DNA of 64,000 nucleotides from Actinomadura harenae (GTDB lineage Bacteria > Actinomycetota > Actinomycetes > Streptosporangiales > Streptosporangiaceae): positions 1 through 64,000 of the forward strand of contig NZ_RFFG01000018.1 of the NCBI RefSeq assembly GCF_003696215.1, in the 5' to 3' direction. Below are positions 34,785 to 42,027 of the stretch, piece by piece. A program made the position numbers and the translations under genes. A model generated the notes under the pieces. The model was not told the origin of the DNA, did not search any database, and was given only the letters and a program-made list of their open reading frames with translations. How positions within the stretch are numbered: the stretch's first letter is position 1; each line of letters opens with the position of its first letter.

Positions 34785-34872
34785 AAAAGGACCTCGCTCC
34801 GCTCGGACAGCCCCCCTTGGGGCTCCGCCCCAACCCCCGACCCCGGGGGCTCCGCCCCCGGACCCCCAGAGG
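34785..34872. repeat. 88-bp interspersed repeat, copy 1 (inverted relative to copy 2)
   Basis: A non-coding element starting AAAAGG and containing two GGGGCTCCGCCCC-type palindromes. Its reverse complement recurs with few differences at 40572-40659. It begins 15 nt after the fumC stop, and its internal hairpins could act as a terminator. Together the copies bracket the regulatory island 34.9-40.5 kb. No transposase is present, so it resembles a REP- or MITE-like element. Confidence 0.85.
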
Positions 34873-34942
34873 GCGAAGAAGCGCCGACCGGAACGCCGTT
34901 CCTTCTTCCTTCGGTGCTCTGAAAGTTCAGCTGCCCGGTACC

Positions 34943-34948
34943 TACGAT
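34943..34948 (+). promoter_or_regulatory. -10 element, leaderless XRE-TPR promoter (copy 1)
   Basis: CCTACGATGGGCG and then the ATG: TACGAT ends 6 nt before the start. The same sequence occurs before the paralogue at 39115. A CTGAAAGTTCAG palindrome lies just upstream at 34919-34930. Confidence 0.6.
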
Positions 34949-34954
34949 GGGCGC

Positions 34955-36136
34955 ATGAGCGCACCCTCTGTCGGTGAACGTCTCCAGTCCGTCAGGAAGC
35001 GCCGAGGGCTCACCCAGCGGGAGTTGGCCCAAGCGTCCGGTATCTCCGTGTCCCTGATCCGGCAGTTGGAGCAAGGGGTTCGGGACGACACGCGCCTGGA
35101 GACCGCTCGCAAGCTGGCCGTGGCCTTGCGGGTGCGGACGAGCGAGCTGATCGTCCGCCCGGACGCCGATGGCGCGGACCCGAGCACCGTCGAGCAGTGG
35201 ACACGGGTCAGGCGCGCGCTGGAGAGAAGGCCGAGCGGCCAGCCCTCCGAGCTCCCCACCGTGAAGGGCGTCGACGAGGTGCTGTCCCGGGAGGCGGTTC
35301 CGCTCTACCGGAAGACGCGCTGGGCCGACCTCGCGCTGATCTTTCCCACCCTCCTGAGGGACATCGACCTGCTGGCCGACGAAGGGCCGCAGACGCGATC
35401 GCTGCGCTTCCGCCTGCTCTACATGGTGGGCACCGTCCTCACACAGACCAGGCAGTTCCAGGCCGCCGAGCTCGCCCTCCAGCGCGCCCAGGACAGCGCG
35501 ACAGGACGGCTTGAGAACGCGGCGGTGGTGAACACGATGGCCTGGATGCTGATCCGTCAGGGCAGGCTCGCTGAGACGCGGGATCTCGCCACCCGGTGGG
35601 CCGACGACATCGAGCCCAAGATGTCCAAGGCGACCTTGGACGATCTGGCGGCGTGGGGCATGCTGCTCATCCGGATCTCCACCTCGGCCGTCCGCGACAA
35701 CCGGCCGGGCGAGGCCGAGGACACGATGCGCTATGCCCGCACCGCCGCAGTCGCGATGGGATACGAGTACGCGCCTCACGCGGACTATCTCCGGACGTTC
35801 GGCCCGACCACCTGGCATTTCAAACGCGCCGAGAATCTGATGGTCGTCGACCGCCCCGACCGCGTGATCGCGATGGCGGACCGGGAGCCGAAGAGCGGAC
35901 GGCAGGTGACGGCCAGCAACAGAAACCGGCATCGGCTCGACGTCGCCAACGCCCATGTCCGGCTGAGGCAGTATCCGGAGGCATTCGACATCCTTCGAGG
36001 CATCAGGCGCGACAACCCCGAGTGGCTGCCGCACCAGAGGTACGCGCGAGAGGTGATGGGAAAGATCGTCGACCGGCGGCGCACGCTCACACCTGAGATG
36101 CGGGATCTCGCCGACTTCCTCGGACTTCCCTACTGA
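34955..36136 (+). CDS. XRE-family regulator with TPR-like domain, copy 1
   Basis: A 393-residue protein. The N-terminal XRE HTH covers ~5-65 (ERLQSVRKRRGLTQRELAQA, ISVSLIRQLEQGVRDDTRLE). About 300 residues of helical TPR-like repeats follow (AAELALQRAQDSATGRLENA, DTMRYARTAAVAMGYEYAPH). Such regulators often bind peptide or small-molecule signals through the TPR part. It shares roughly half its residues with the protein at 37955-39115, including the NRNRHRLDVA block. The start is set by a leaderless promoter conserved between paralogues. Confidence 0.85.
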   Translation: MSAPSVGERLQSVRKRRGLTQRELAQASGISVSLIRQLEQGVRDDTRLETARKLAVALRVRTSELIVRPDADGADPSTVEQWTRVRRALERRPSGQPSELPTVKGVDEVLSREAVPLYRKTRWADLALIFPTLLRDIDLLADEGPQTRSLRFRLLYMVGTVLTQTRQFQAAELALQRAQDSATGRLENAAVVNTMAWMLIRQGRLAETRDLATRWADDIEPKMSKATLDDLAAWGMLLIRISTSAVRDNRPGEAEDTMRYARTAAVAMGYEYAPHADYLRTFGPTTWHFKRAENLMVVDRPDRVIAMADREPKSGRQVTASNRNRHRLDVANAHVRLRQYPEAFDILRGIRRDNPEWLPHQRYAREVMGKIVDRRRTLTPEMRDLADFLGLPY

Positions 36137-36213
36137 GCTGGGACGACAGCGTCCATTGTCACTTCTGAGACCGGGCCCTCCAGACTGCCAGTGACAGGCA
36201 CCTGGACCGGTTC

Positions 36214-36219
36214 TACGTT
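36214..36219 (+). promoter_or_regulatory. -10 element, leaderless family B gene
   Basis: TACGTT ends 7 nt before the ATG at 36227; no ribosome-binding site. Confidence 0.45.
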
Positions 36220-36226
36220 TCCCATC

Positions 36227-36526
36227 ATGAGCTTCGACAGGCCACGCCACGCACACCCCGCACGACGGGGCGTCGATTCCGCACAGAGCGCATCGACAGT
36301 CCGCCTGGAAGCGCTGATGCTGCGCCTGGCGGCCGAGATCACGAAATCCGCCTACGCGGACGCGATGCGCAGGCATGGCCTGTTGCCGTCCACGATCTCG
36401 GTGATCACTGGCTATGCCGAAGAGAATCTCGCGGCCCTGGACCACGAGTCGAGCGATGTCCCCACTGAAGCGCAAGCACACATCCTCAACCACGATCCGG
36501 ATCTCAGCGGACCACCGGACGAATAG
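36227..36526 (+). CDS. orphan small protein, family B (short form)
   Basis: A 99-residue protein. Its central block (AAEITKSAYADAMRRHGLLP, STISVITGYAEENLAALD) is homologous to the N-terminus of the protein at 20586-21011. It lacks that protein's A-like C-terminal domain and ends in a short acidic tail. Leaderless start 7 nt after TACGTT. It sits downstream of the XRE-TPR regulator on the same strand. No function can be named. Confidence 0.62.
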   Translation: MSFDRPRHAHPARRGVDSAQSASTVRLEALMLRLAAEITKSAYADAMRRHGLLPSTISVITGYAEENLAALDHESSDVPTEAQAHILNHDPDLSGPPDE

Positions 36527-36598
36527 CCCTCGCCCAGAGGTTCCACGCACGGCGGCCAAGGACTGGCAAGCCGACAGATATCGCTAGCATCGCCCGCT

Positions 36599-36970
36599 AT
36601 GGACAAGGCTGAAGTCAGTGGACGCGAGTACGCACTTCTTCCGATTTTCTCCGTGACGAGCAAGGGCGCGACCGCGCGGGCGATCGCGCTTCCCGGCAGG
36701 GCGATGCTGGTTCTCAAAGGCTCTCGGGCTGTCGCCCACAACGCAGAGGGTTTCGGCAAAGGCAAGCCTTACTACGGCCTGCGGGCGGGCCTCATCAGCA
36801 AGAAGCATCTGGCCGAGGACGGCGACCCCGACTCACTGATCGCCACCCGCGATCTCCTGTTCGGGTCCCCCACCGCCGCCCTCACGGTCATGTTCGGCGG
36901 TGGGGGTTCAGGACCCGCCCACTGGAAGACCTCCGACGGACGGACCTACAAGGAGGTCATCGGAGACTGA
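36599..36970 (+). CDS. DUF4357-like domain protein
   Basis: A 123-residue protein resembling the DUF4357 domain: VLKGSRAVAH near residue 40, LLFGSPTAALTVMFGGGGSG, and HWKTSDGRTYKEV at the end. DUF4357 usually occurs as a C-terminal appendage of methyltransferases or GIY-YIG nucleases; here it is free-standing. A TAGCAT element lies 8 nt before the ATG, again suggesting leaderless expression. The last 63 nt overlap the convergent ATP-binding gene. Confidence 0.68.
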   Translation: MDKAEVSGREYALLPIFSVTSKGATARAIALPGRAMLVLKGSRAVAHNAEGFGKGKPYYGLRAGLISKKHLAEDGDPDSLIATRDLLFGSPTAALTVMFGGGGSGPAHWKTSDGRTYKEVIGD

Positions 36971-37417
36971 GGCTTCTTCCTCGCATTTCTGGAGGGTGTG
37001 CCGATCGGGAGTGACGTCGATCGTGAACCAGACGGCGTGTCCCGCGCTGCCGGGAATCCGGCGGAAGCCCCAGTCGCCGTCCGAGAGGGCGTCGATGATA
37101 CGCAGGCCGCGCCCCTCCTCCGCTTCGAAGTCGGGGATGCCGAGCCTCGGCCTTCCGCCCTTGCCTCCCTGGTCATAGACCTCGATATAGATGGCGAACG
37201 GGCCGGTCAGGGTGAAACTCACGCGGACCGCGTCGCTGGTCGTGTGCTGGACGACGTTCGTCACCGCCTCGCCGAGCGCCTGGCCCGCGTCATCGAGCAC
37301 GGGGTGGAAACTGCCGATCTGCTTGGAAAGCCACCTGCGGGCCAGGCCGGGACTCTGATCGGCGGATGGTTCGTCGCGTCCGCCGATCGGCAGCCGTGTG
37401 AAGCCGGAGGCGTTCAT
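36908..37417 (-). CDS. GHKL ATP-binding protein (anti-sigma / SpoIIAB-like)
   Basis: A 169-residue HATPase_c_2 protein: N box GQALGEAVTNVVQHT, G1 box VYDQGGKGGRP and G2 box EEGRGLRIIDALSD. There is no partner phosphorylation domain. These stand-alone GHKL proteins are abundant in sporulating actinomycetes beside XRE/WhiJ and DUF397 genes, where they resemble anti-sigma-factor kinases. The ATG at 37417 follows AGGAGC. It overlaps the DUF4357 gene tail to tail by 63 nt. Confidence 0.85.
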   Translation of the reverse strand: MNASGFTRLPIGGRDEPSADQSPGLARRWLSKQIGSFHPVLDDAGQALGEAVTNVVQHTTSDAVRVSFTLTGPFAIYIEVYDQGGKGGRPRLGIPDFEAEEGRGLRIIDALSDGDWGFRRIPGSAGHAVWFTIDVTPDRHTLQKCEEEASVSDDLLVGPSVGGLPVGGS

Positions 37418-37530
37418 GTGAAGTGCTCCTTGATCTGCCAGGTGCCGCCATCTGGGCGATGACTCCCGAAGTCGCCACAGCCCTGGGTGCAGGATTTGAC
37501 CTCTTCGATCGCTTTCGCGGGAAGCGGTGA

Positions 37531-37869
37531 TCACGTCCTCGGGCCGGCCGAGGCACGCAGAGCCCGCGCGATCGTCTGCGCCACTCCGTCGACTTCATGG
37601 ACCGGACCGATCCGCTTCCCCTCAACGGCCCAGGTGAACGACCAGCCCAGAGTGACGTCGAAGTCACAGCCGATCTCAGCCCGACGTGCGACATGGCCGA
37701 CGTTGACCACGAACAGCACCGGACAGCCCTGGCGAGTCACCAGCCCCGACCTCAACCCCTGGTGCCGTTCACCGATCACCTGATCGAGGACTTCCAGAAA
37801 GGTCCGACGCTGGTTGGACGGCAGGCGCCGAGCCGTAATTCGCTCGCCCTGCGGCCTGTCAAAACCCAT
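37531..37869 (-). CDS. orphan small protein, family A (copy 2)
   Basis: A 112-residue homologue of the protein at 20239-20586: LPSNQR, FLEVLDQVIGERHQGLRS, GCPVLFVVN, HVARRAEIGCDFD, LGWSFTWAV. The start at 37869 gives a length matching copy 1 and follows TAATTT by 7 nt (leaderless). An alternative ATG at 37905 has a Shine-Dalgarno (GGGAGTG) and would add 12 residues. It lies between an XRE-TPR regulator and the GHKL protein on the same strand. Function unknown. Confidence 0.68.
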   Translation of the reverse strand: MGFDRPQGERITARRLPSNQRRTFLEVLDQVIGERHQGLRSGLVTRQGCPVLFVVNVGHVARRAEIGCDFDVTLGWSFTWAVEGKRIGPVHEVDGVAQTIARALRASAGPRT

Positions 37870-37954
37870 GACAAGCAAATTAGATGGGAGCCGACCAGCT
37901 GTCATTGGCACTCCCTTCCCACAACCACGGGAAGTGCCACCAGCCGCTATTAGA

Positions 37955-39115
37955 TCAGCACTCCAGACGAATGAAATCAGCCATATCACGCATCTCGGAT
38001 GTCAGAGTTCTGCGCTTCGTCACGATCTTTCCGAGTACGTCTCGTGCCATCCTCTGATTGACGATCCACTCGGGACTGACAGCCCTGATCTCCTGGAGAA
38101 TCTCGAAGGCATCGGTATAGCGCTTCAACTGCGTGCTCGCCTTGGCCACGTCCAGGCGATGACGGTTCCGGCTCGACGCGCGGGCGCGGAAGCCCGCTTT
38201 CGGGATGCGCCCGGAGAGCACGAGCACCTTGTCCGGCCTGTCCTCGACCATGTAGTTCTCGACGCGCCTGGTCGCCACGGCGACGGGGCCGAACGTCCGG
38301 AGCGGATCAGATGGCGGAGCCCATTCACTCCGCAAGGCGACGGCGGCGGCCTGAGCGAGCCTCAGCGCGTCCTCCGCCTCGCCGGGCTCGTTGTTCCGGG
38401 AAGCGGCCGTGGAGACACGGAGCATCAGGCCGCCCCAAGCGGCCAGCTCTTCAGGAGTCGCACGAGAAAGGCGCGGCTCGATCTCGTCGGCCTCGCCGAC
38501 GGCCAAGCTGAGCGTCCCCGCCAGGTCGCCGCATCTCATCAGCAACCAGCAGCGACTGTTGACGATCGCAGCCCGTTCAAGCCGCCCCGGCGCTTCGTCC
38601 TGCGCACGCCTCAGAGCGATCTCCGCAGCGTCGAACTGACGCGTCGAGATCATCAGCAGCGCGGCGAGGTGAAGGATGCGCGAGCGGACGCGGCGTCCGG
38701 CGCTCCCCAATGCGTCGGCGTCCCTCAGCAGCGTGGGCAACAGCGTCCCGAGCTCCCGGTACCTGTTGTCGGTGAAAAGGGGTTCGGCCGTCTCAACAAC
38801 ACCAAGCAGACCGTGCGCCGTCGGCGTCTCATCGGATTGAACAATGCTTCTCTGTAGGAGAGCGTCGCGGACGGGCGTCCAGTCATGAGCCGTGCCCTCC
38901 GCCGCGTCGGGCCGGACGATCAGATCCGAGGTCGAGACACCGAGAGCCTTCGCCAGCCTGCGCAGCGTCTCAAGCCGCGTGTCCTCACGCTCTCCCTGCT
39001 CGAGCTTCCGGATCAAGGAAAGTGAGACACCGGAATGCGCAGCAAGATCCTTCTGAGTGAACCCCCGCCGTTTGCGCACGGCCTGGAGGCGTTCCGCGAG
39101 GTTCGGCGCGCTCAT
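37955..39115 (-). CDS. XRE-family regulator with TPR-like domain, copy 2
   Basis: A 386-residue paralogue of the protein at 34955-36136, in the opposite orientation. HTH: ERLQAVRKRRGFTQKDLAAH, SLSLIRKLEQGEREDTRLE. The TPR-like region includes AEIALRRAQDEAPGRLERA, RNNEPGEAEDALRLAQAAA and the conserved SRNRHRLDVAKA. The two regulators converge and enclose the family A, family B, DUF4357 and GHKL genes. The start is set by the same CCTACGATGGGCG leaderless promoter. Confidence 0.85.
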   Translation of the reverse strand: MSAPNLAERLQAVRKRRGFTQKDLAAHSGVSLSLIRKLEQGEREDTRLETLRRLAKALGVSTSDLIVRPDAAEGTAHDWTPVRDALLQRSIVQSDETPTAHGLLGVVETAEPLFTDNRYRELGTLLPTLLRDADALGSAGRRVRSRILHLAALLMISTRQFDAAEIALRRAQDEAPGRLERAAIVNSRCWLLMRCGDLAGTLSLAVGEADEIEPRLSRATPEELAAWGGLMLRVSTAASRNNEPGEAEDALRLAQAAAVALRSEWAPPSDPLRTFGPVAVATRRVENYMVEDRPDKVLVLSGRIPKAGFRARASSRNRHRLDVAKASTQLKRYTDAFEILQEIRAVSPEWIVNQRMARDVLGKIVTKRRTLTSEMRDMADFIRLEC

Positions 39116-39121
39116 ACGCCC

Positions 39122-39127
39122 ATCGTA
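39122..39127 (-). promoter_or_regulatory. -10 element, leaderless XRE-TPR promoter (copy 2)
   Basis: TACGAT on the minus strand ends 6 nt upstream of the ATG at 39115. The 13-nt context equals that of copy 1. Upstream lies an imperfect AGAA-N6-TTCT repeat. Confidence 0.6.
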
Positions 39128-39306
39128 GGTATGAAGAACCCGGCTTCTGAGACCCAACAGCGGAAACCTTGACTCTCGCGCTCGCCAGCGGGCTCATGAT
39201 TCCGATGAGCTCTGCCGCAAATGCGCCCTTCCTGACCGCGTCCATCACGCTGGACCCGTTGAAGAGAACACGAAACTGGCGCAAATTCGGTGGCGCAAGT
39301 CCCGGC

Positions 39307-40434
39307 TCACACGGGGCGGCCAGGACACATGTCGTCGGGACGGTCCAGCCAGACGTGGTCGCCGGTTGGTGTCACGGTCAGGCCGAAGCGGTCTCGGCCT
39401 GGGCTGTGGTGGGCTACCCAGTCGAAGTAGGCGGACGTCGCGAGGTCCCAGAGTGCACGGTCGCCTGACTGCTCGACCTCGTAGGAGTCGCGGCCGGGTC
39501 CGTAGTGTGCGGTGGCCCATGCGTCCGGACTCCACAGGCGCAGGATGTAGCCGTCCCCGTCGCGCTCGCCTCTGGCGCGGACACCGGGAAGGGCCGCGCC
39601 CATCGCCAGGTCCGCGCCCGCCGGGGCGTAGCCGATCGTCCGTGGGTCGATGTCGGTCGTCGAACGCCTGCCCGGACGGGCGGACGCGTCCCAAACCGGG
39701 TGACGCTGCGCCCGCATCATCATGTACGAGGCGTAGCCGGTGAAGCGGCCCACCGCCGTCCCGTCCGGCATCACCACAAGGCGCACCTCGTGCGTCGAGC
39801 CGAAGCCCGGATCGTAGGGCGTCACGATCACCCCGCCAGGACGAGTCTGCTCGACCCACGCGTAGGGGACGCGCGCGACCGCGCAGGTGGCGTGCACCCG
39901 GTCGTACAGCGCCCCCTCCGTCCAGCCCTGGGCGCCGTCCCCGACGACCAGGTGTGGCGACCAACCCGTCTGTTTGAGGTTGGCGGCGGCCGAAGTCGAT
40001 ACCTGAGGGTCGACCTCCACGGACGTGATGTTCTCCGAGCCGACCATGTGCGACAGAAGCGCGGCCGTCCATCCAGTGCCGGTCCCTACGTCCAGGACGC
40101 GGTGTCCGGGCTCCACGTCCAGCAGCTCCAGGAGTGACACAACGGTGCTCGGCGCGGACAACGACGAAGTGAACATGCCCTCACCTGCGGCGATGTCGGT
40201 CACGCCGTCATCAAGCTGCGTGATGATCGCGTCGTCGCCGTAGGCCAGATCGAGCCAGGCTTCGGGATCGGCCTGCTCGCTCACCGGGTCGCCTTCGCCC
40301 GTCCAAGCCGACGAGGGCGCGAACATGTGTCGTGGGACCTCGCGGAGTGCCACCCTGACGGGGTCCTGTGTCGACCATCCGGCGGTGGTCAGCCGCTCGA
40401 CCAGCGCTTCGACGCGCTGTGTGACGCCGTCCAT
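39307..40434 (-). CDS. protein-L-isoaspartate O-methyltransferase-like enzyme
   Basis: A 375-residue SAM methyltransferase of the PCMT family: the VPRHMFAP entry motif, FTSSLSAPSTVVSLLELLDV, the SAM loop RVLDVGTGTGWTAALL, then SVEVDP and VGDGAQGW. The extra ~150-residue C-terminal domain (YASYMMMRAQRHPVWD) matches the actinomycete subgroup associated with ATP-grasp peptide maturases and FxLD-type lanthipeptides. No ATP-grasp or precursor gene is adjacent, so the substrate is unknown. The ATG at 40434 follows GAGGTG; an in-frame ATG at 40467 is possible. Confidence 0.82.
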   Translation of the reverse strand: MDGVTQRVEALVERLTTAGWSTQDPVRVALREVPRHMFAPSSAWTGEGDPVSEQADPEAWLDLAYGDDAIITQLDDGVTDIAAGEGMFTSSLSAPSTVVSLLELLDVEPGHRVLDVGTGTGWTAALLSHMVGSENITSVEVDPQVSTSAAANLKQTGWSPHLVVGDGAQGWTEGALYDRVHATCAVARVPYAWVEQTRPGGVIVTPYDPGFGSTHEVRLVVMPDGTAVGRFTGYASYMMMRAQRHPVWDASARPGRRSTTDIDPRTIGYAPAGADLAMGAALPGVRARGERDGDGYILRLWSPDAWATAHYGPGRDSYEVEQSGDRALWDLATSAYFDWVAHHSPGRDRFGLTVTPTGDHVWLDRPDDMCPGRPV

Positions 40435-40571
40435 TCGTCGGTCACCTCGCTCGCTCCGCATCGTCATCGGTCTGCGGTGGGATCGGCTGCTTCCTATGCC
40501 TCATCGTGCTGCAATTCCTCGCGCAGCGTGACTCAACGCCACGCTGCGCGGGGTTCGACGTAGCCCGGTGT

Positions 40572-40659
40572 GGTTCTGGGGGTCTGGGGGCGGAGCCCCC
40601 GGCTTGGGGTTTGGGGCGGGAGCCCCAAGGGGGCTGCCCGAGCGGAGCGAGGACCTTTT
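40572..40659. repeat. 88-bp interspersed repeat, copy 2 (inverted)
   Basis: Reverse complement of 34785-34872 with a handful of differences, located 9 nt beyond the stop of the serine hydrolase gene. Both copies therefore lie directly 3' of genes, each oriented the same way relative to that gene. Confidence 0.85.
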
Positions 40660-40667
40660 CGAGGGGG

Positions 40668-41921
40668 TCAGTTGGAGTTGGTGGGGGTGGGGCACAGGGC
40701 GTTCTCGAGGAGTTTGCTCTCGGCGGCGACGATGCGGAGGACGTGGTCAGGGGACTCGGCGATCGCGCCGGTCATGGAGACGGTGACGCTGCGGCGGCCG
40801 TCGGCGGTGACGCCGGTGTTGGTGATCCAGCCGGAGTCGCCGCCCTCGTGGCCCCAGTAGACGCCGCCGCAGGGCAGGGGGTGGGAGAAGAGGCCCAGTC
40901 CGTCCTTGGCGCCCGGCATGAGCGGCTCGAACGCCTTGCTGATGCCGACGGTCCGCTTCATCTGCGCGAGCTGCGCCGGGGGCAGGAGCCGTCCGGCGAG
41001 GAGGGCGCCGAAGAACCGGTTGAGGTCGGCGGTGGTGGAGACGAGTCCGGCCTCGCCGTTGATGCCCTGGCCGACCTGCTCGGTGGCGTCCACGAGGGGT
41101 TCGCCGGGCTTGAAGCGCTGGTAGGTCTTGGCGTGGGGCTCGGGCAGCTTGGGCGAGGTCCCCGGCCAGAAGGTGTGCTCGAGGCCGAGCGGCCGGACGA
41201 TCCGGTCCCGCACCTCCTCGTGCCACGCGTGTCCCGTGACCCGCTGGACGATCATGCCGAGCAGGACGTATCCGGTGTTCGAGTAGCCCCAGTTCTTGCC
41301 GGGCCTGAAGTCCGGGTGGTGCTTCATCGCCCGGGCGACGGTCTGCTCGGGGGTGTAGACGTCGTTGCGGTGCTCGGAGAAGTCGTCCTCCGACGTGTAG
41401 TCGACGTAGTCGTCGTGGAGGCCGCCGGTGTGCTGGAGGAGCTGGCGGACGCTGATCTTCCGGCCGTTGTTGCCCTTCCCCGACACCACGCCGGGCAGCC
41501 ACCGCTCGACCTTGTCGTCCAGGGAGAGCTTCCCCTCGCCGACGAGCTGCAGGACGACGGTGGCGACGAAGGTCTTGGTCTGGCTCGCGATCCGGAGGTA
41601 GCCGTCCGGGGAGACCGGGCCCCGGGTCTTCACGTCGGCGACGCCGCTGGTGGCGATCACGTTCCGTCCGTCGGGGGTGACCAGGCGGGCCTGGACCCCC
41701 GTCACGCCGAGCGCGGTGATCGCGTCCGCGTCACGCCGGAGCCGGGCCTGCTCGTCCCGCGTGGCGCTCGCACCCGACACGTGGGCGGCCTTCGTGTCCG
41801 AGGCGCGCGTGGCGTTCGTGTCCGACATGCAGCCGGCGGTGAGCGCCCCGGACACGAGGACGGCCAGGGCGGCCGCGTTGCGGCGGGCGGAGCGGCCACG
41901 CCGCTGAGGTGAGTTCGTCAT
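40668..41921 (-). CDS. serine hydrolase lipoprotein (beta-lactamase/DD-peptidase fold)
   Basis: A 417-residue protein. A lipoprotein signal peptide ends in the lipobox LTAGC with Cys31, so it should be anchored outside the membrane. The class C beta-lactamase-like domain has SxxK in RIASQTKTF (Ser112, Lys115), the second motif Tyr-Ser-Asn in WGYSNTGYVLLG, and the third-box HEGGDSGW. This family includes DD-carboxypeptidases and esterases; beta-lactamase activity is not implied. ATG at 41921 inside a longer open frame. Confidence 0.88.
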   Translation of the reverse strand: MTNSPQRRGRSARRNAAALAVLVSGALTAGCMSDTNATRASDTKAAHVSGASATRDEQARLRRDADAITALGVTGVQARLVTPDGRNVIATSGVADVKTRGPVSPDGYLRIASQTKTFVATVVLQLVGEGKLSLDDKVERWLPGVVSGKGNNGRKISVRQLLQHTGGLHDDYVDYTSEDDFSEHRNDVYTPEQTVARAMKHHPDFRPGKNWGYSNTGYVLLGMIVQRVTGHAWHEEVRDRIVRPLGLEHTFWPGTSPKLPEPHAKTYQRFKPGEPLVDATEQVGQGINGEAGLVSTTADLNRFFGALLAGRLLPPAQLAQMKRTVGISKAFEPLMPGAKDGLGLFSHPLPCGGVYWGHEGGDSGWITNTGVTADGRRSVTVSMTGAIAESPDHVLRIVAAESKLLENALCPTPTNSN

Positions 41922-42027
41922 GGCACAGAAGCCTGGCCGGGCGGACGCCGCGGATCGATACAGCTCACCGGCCGGACGAAGGGGTAGTGGGCTGTAGTGC
42001 CGGGCATGGTCGGCATGGCCCACACTT

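Noticed and set aside
39169..39284. Small ORF between the XRE-TPR gene and the methyltransferase as a RiPP precursor
   Set aside because: The candidate overlaps the leaderless promoter of the regulator, has no ribosome-binding site and no recognisable leader/core pattern.
34785..40659. Composite transposon or integrative element
   Set aside because: The inverted repeats are 88 bp with no target duplication seen, and no transposase, integrase or tRNA site is present.
40668..41921. Beta-lactamase resistance gene
   Set aside because: The SxxK/YSN fold is shared with DD-peptidases and esterases; nothing in the sequence shows beta-lactam hydrolysis.
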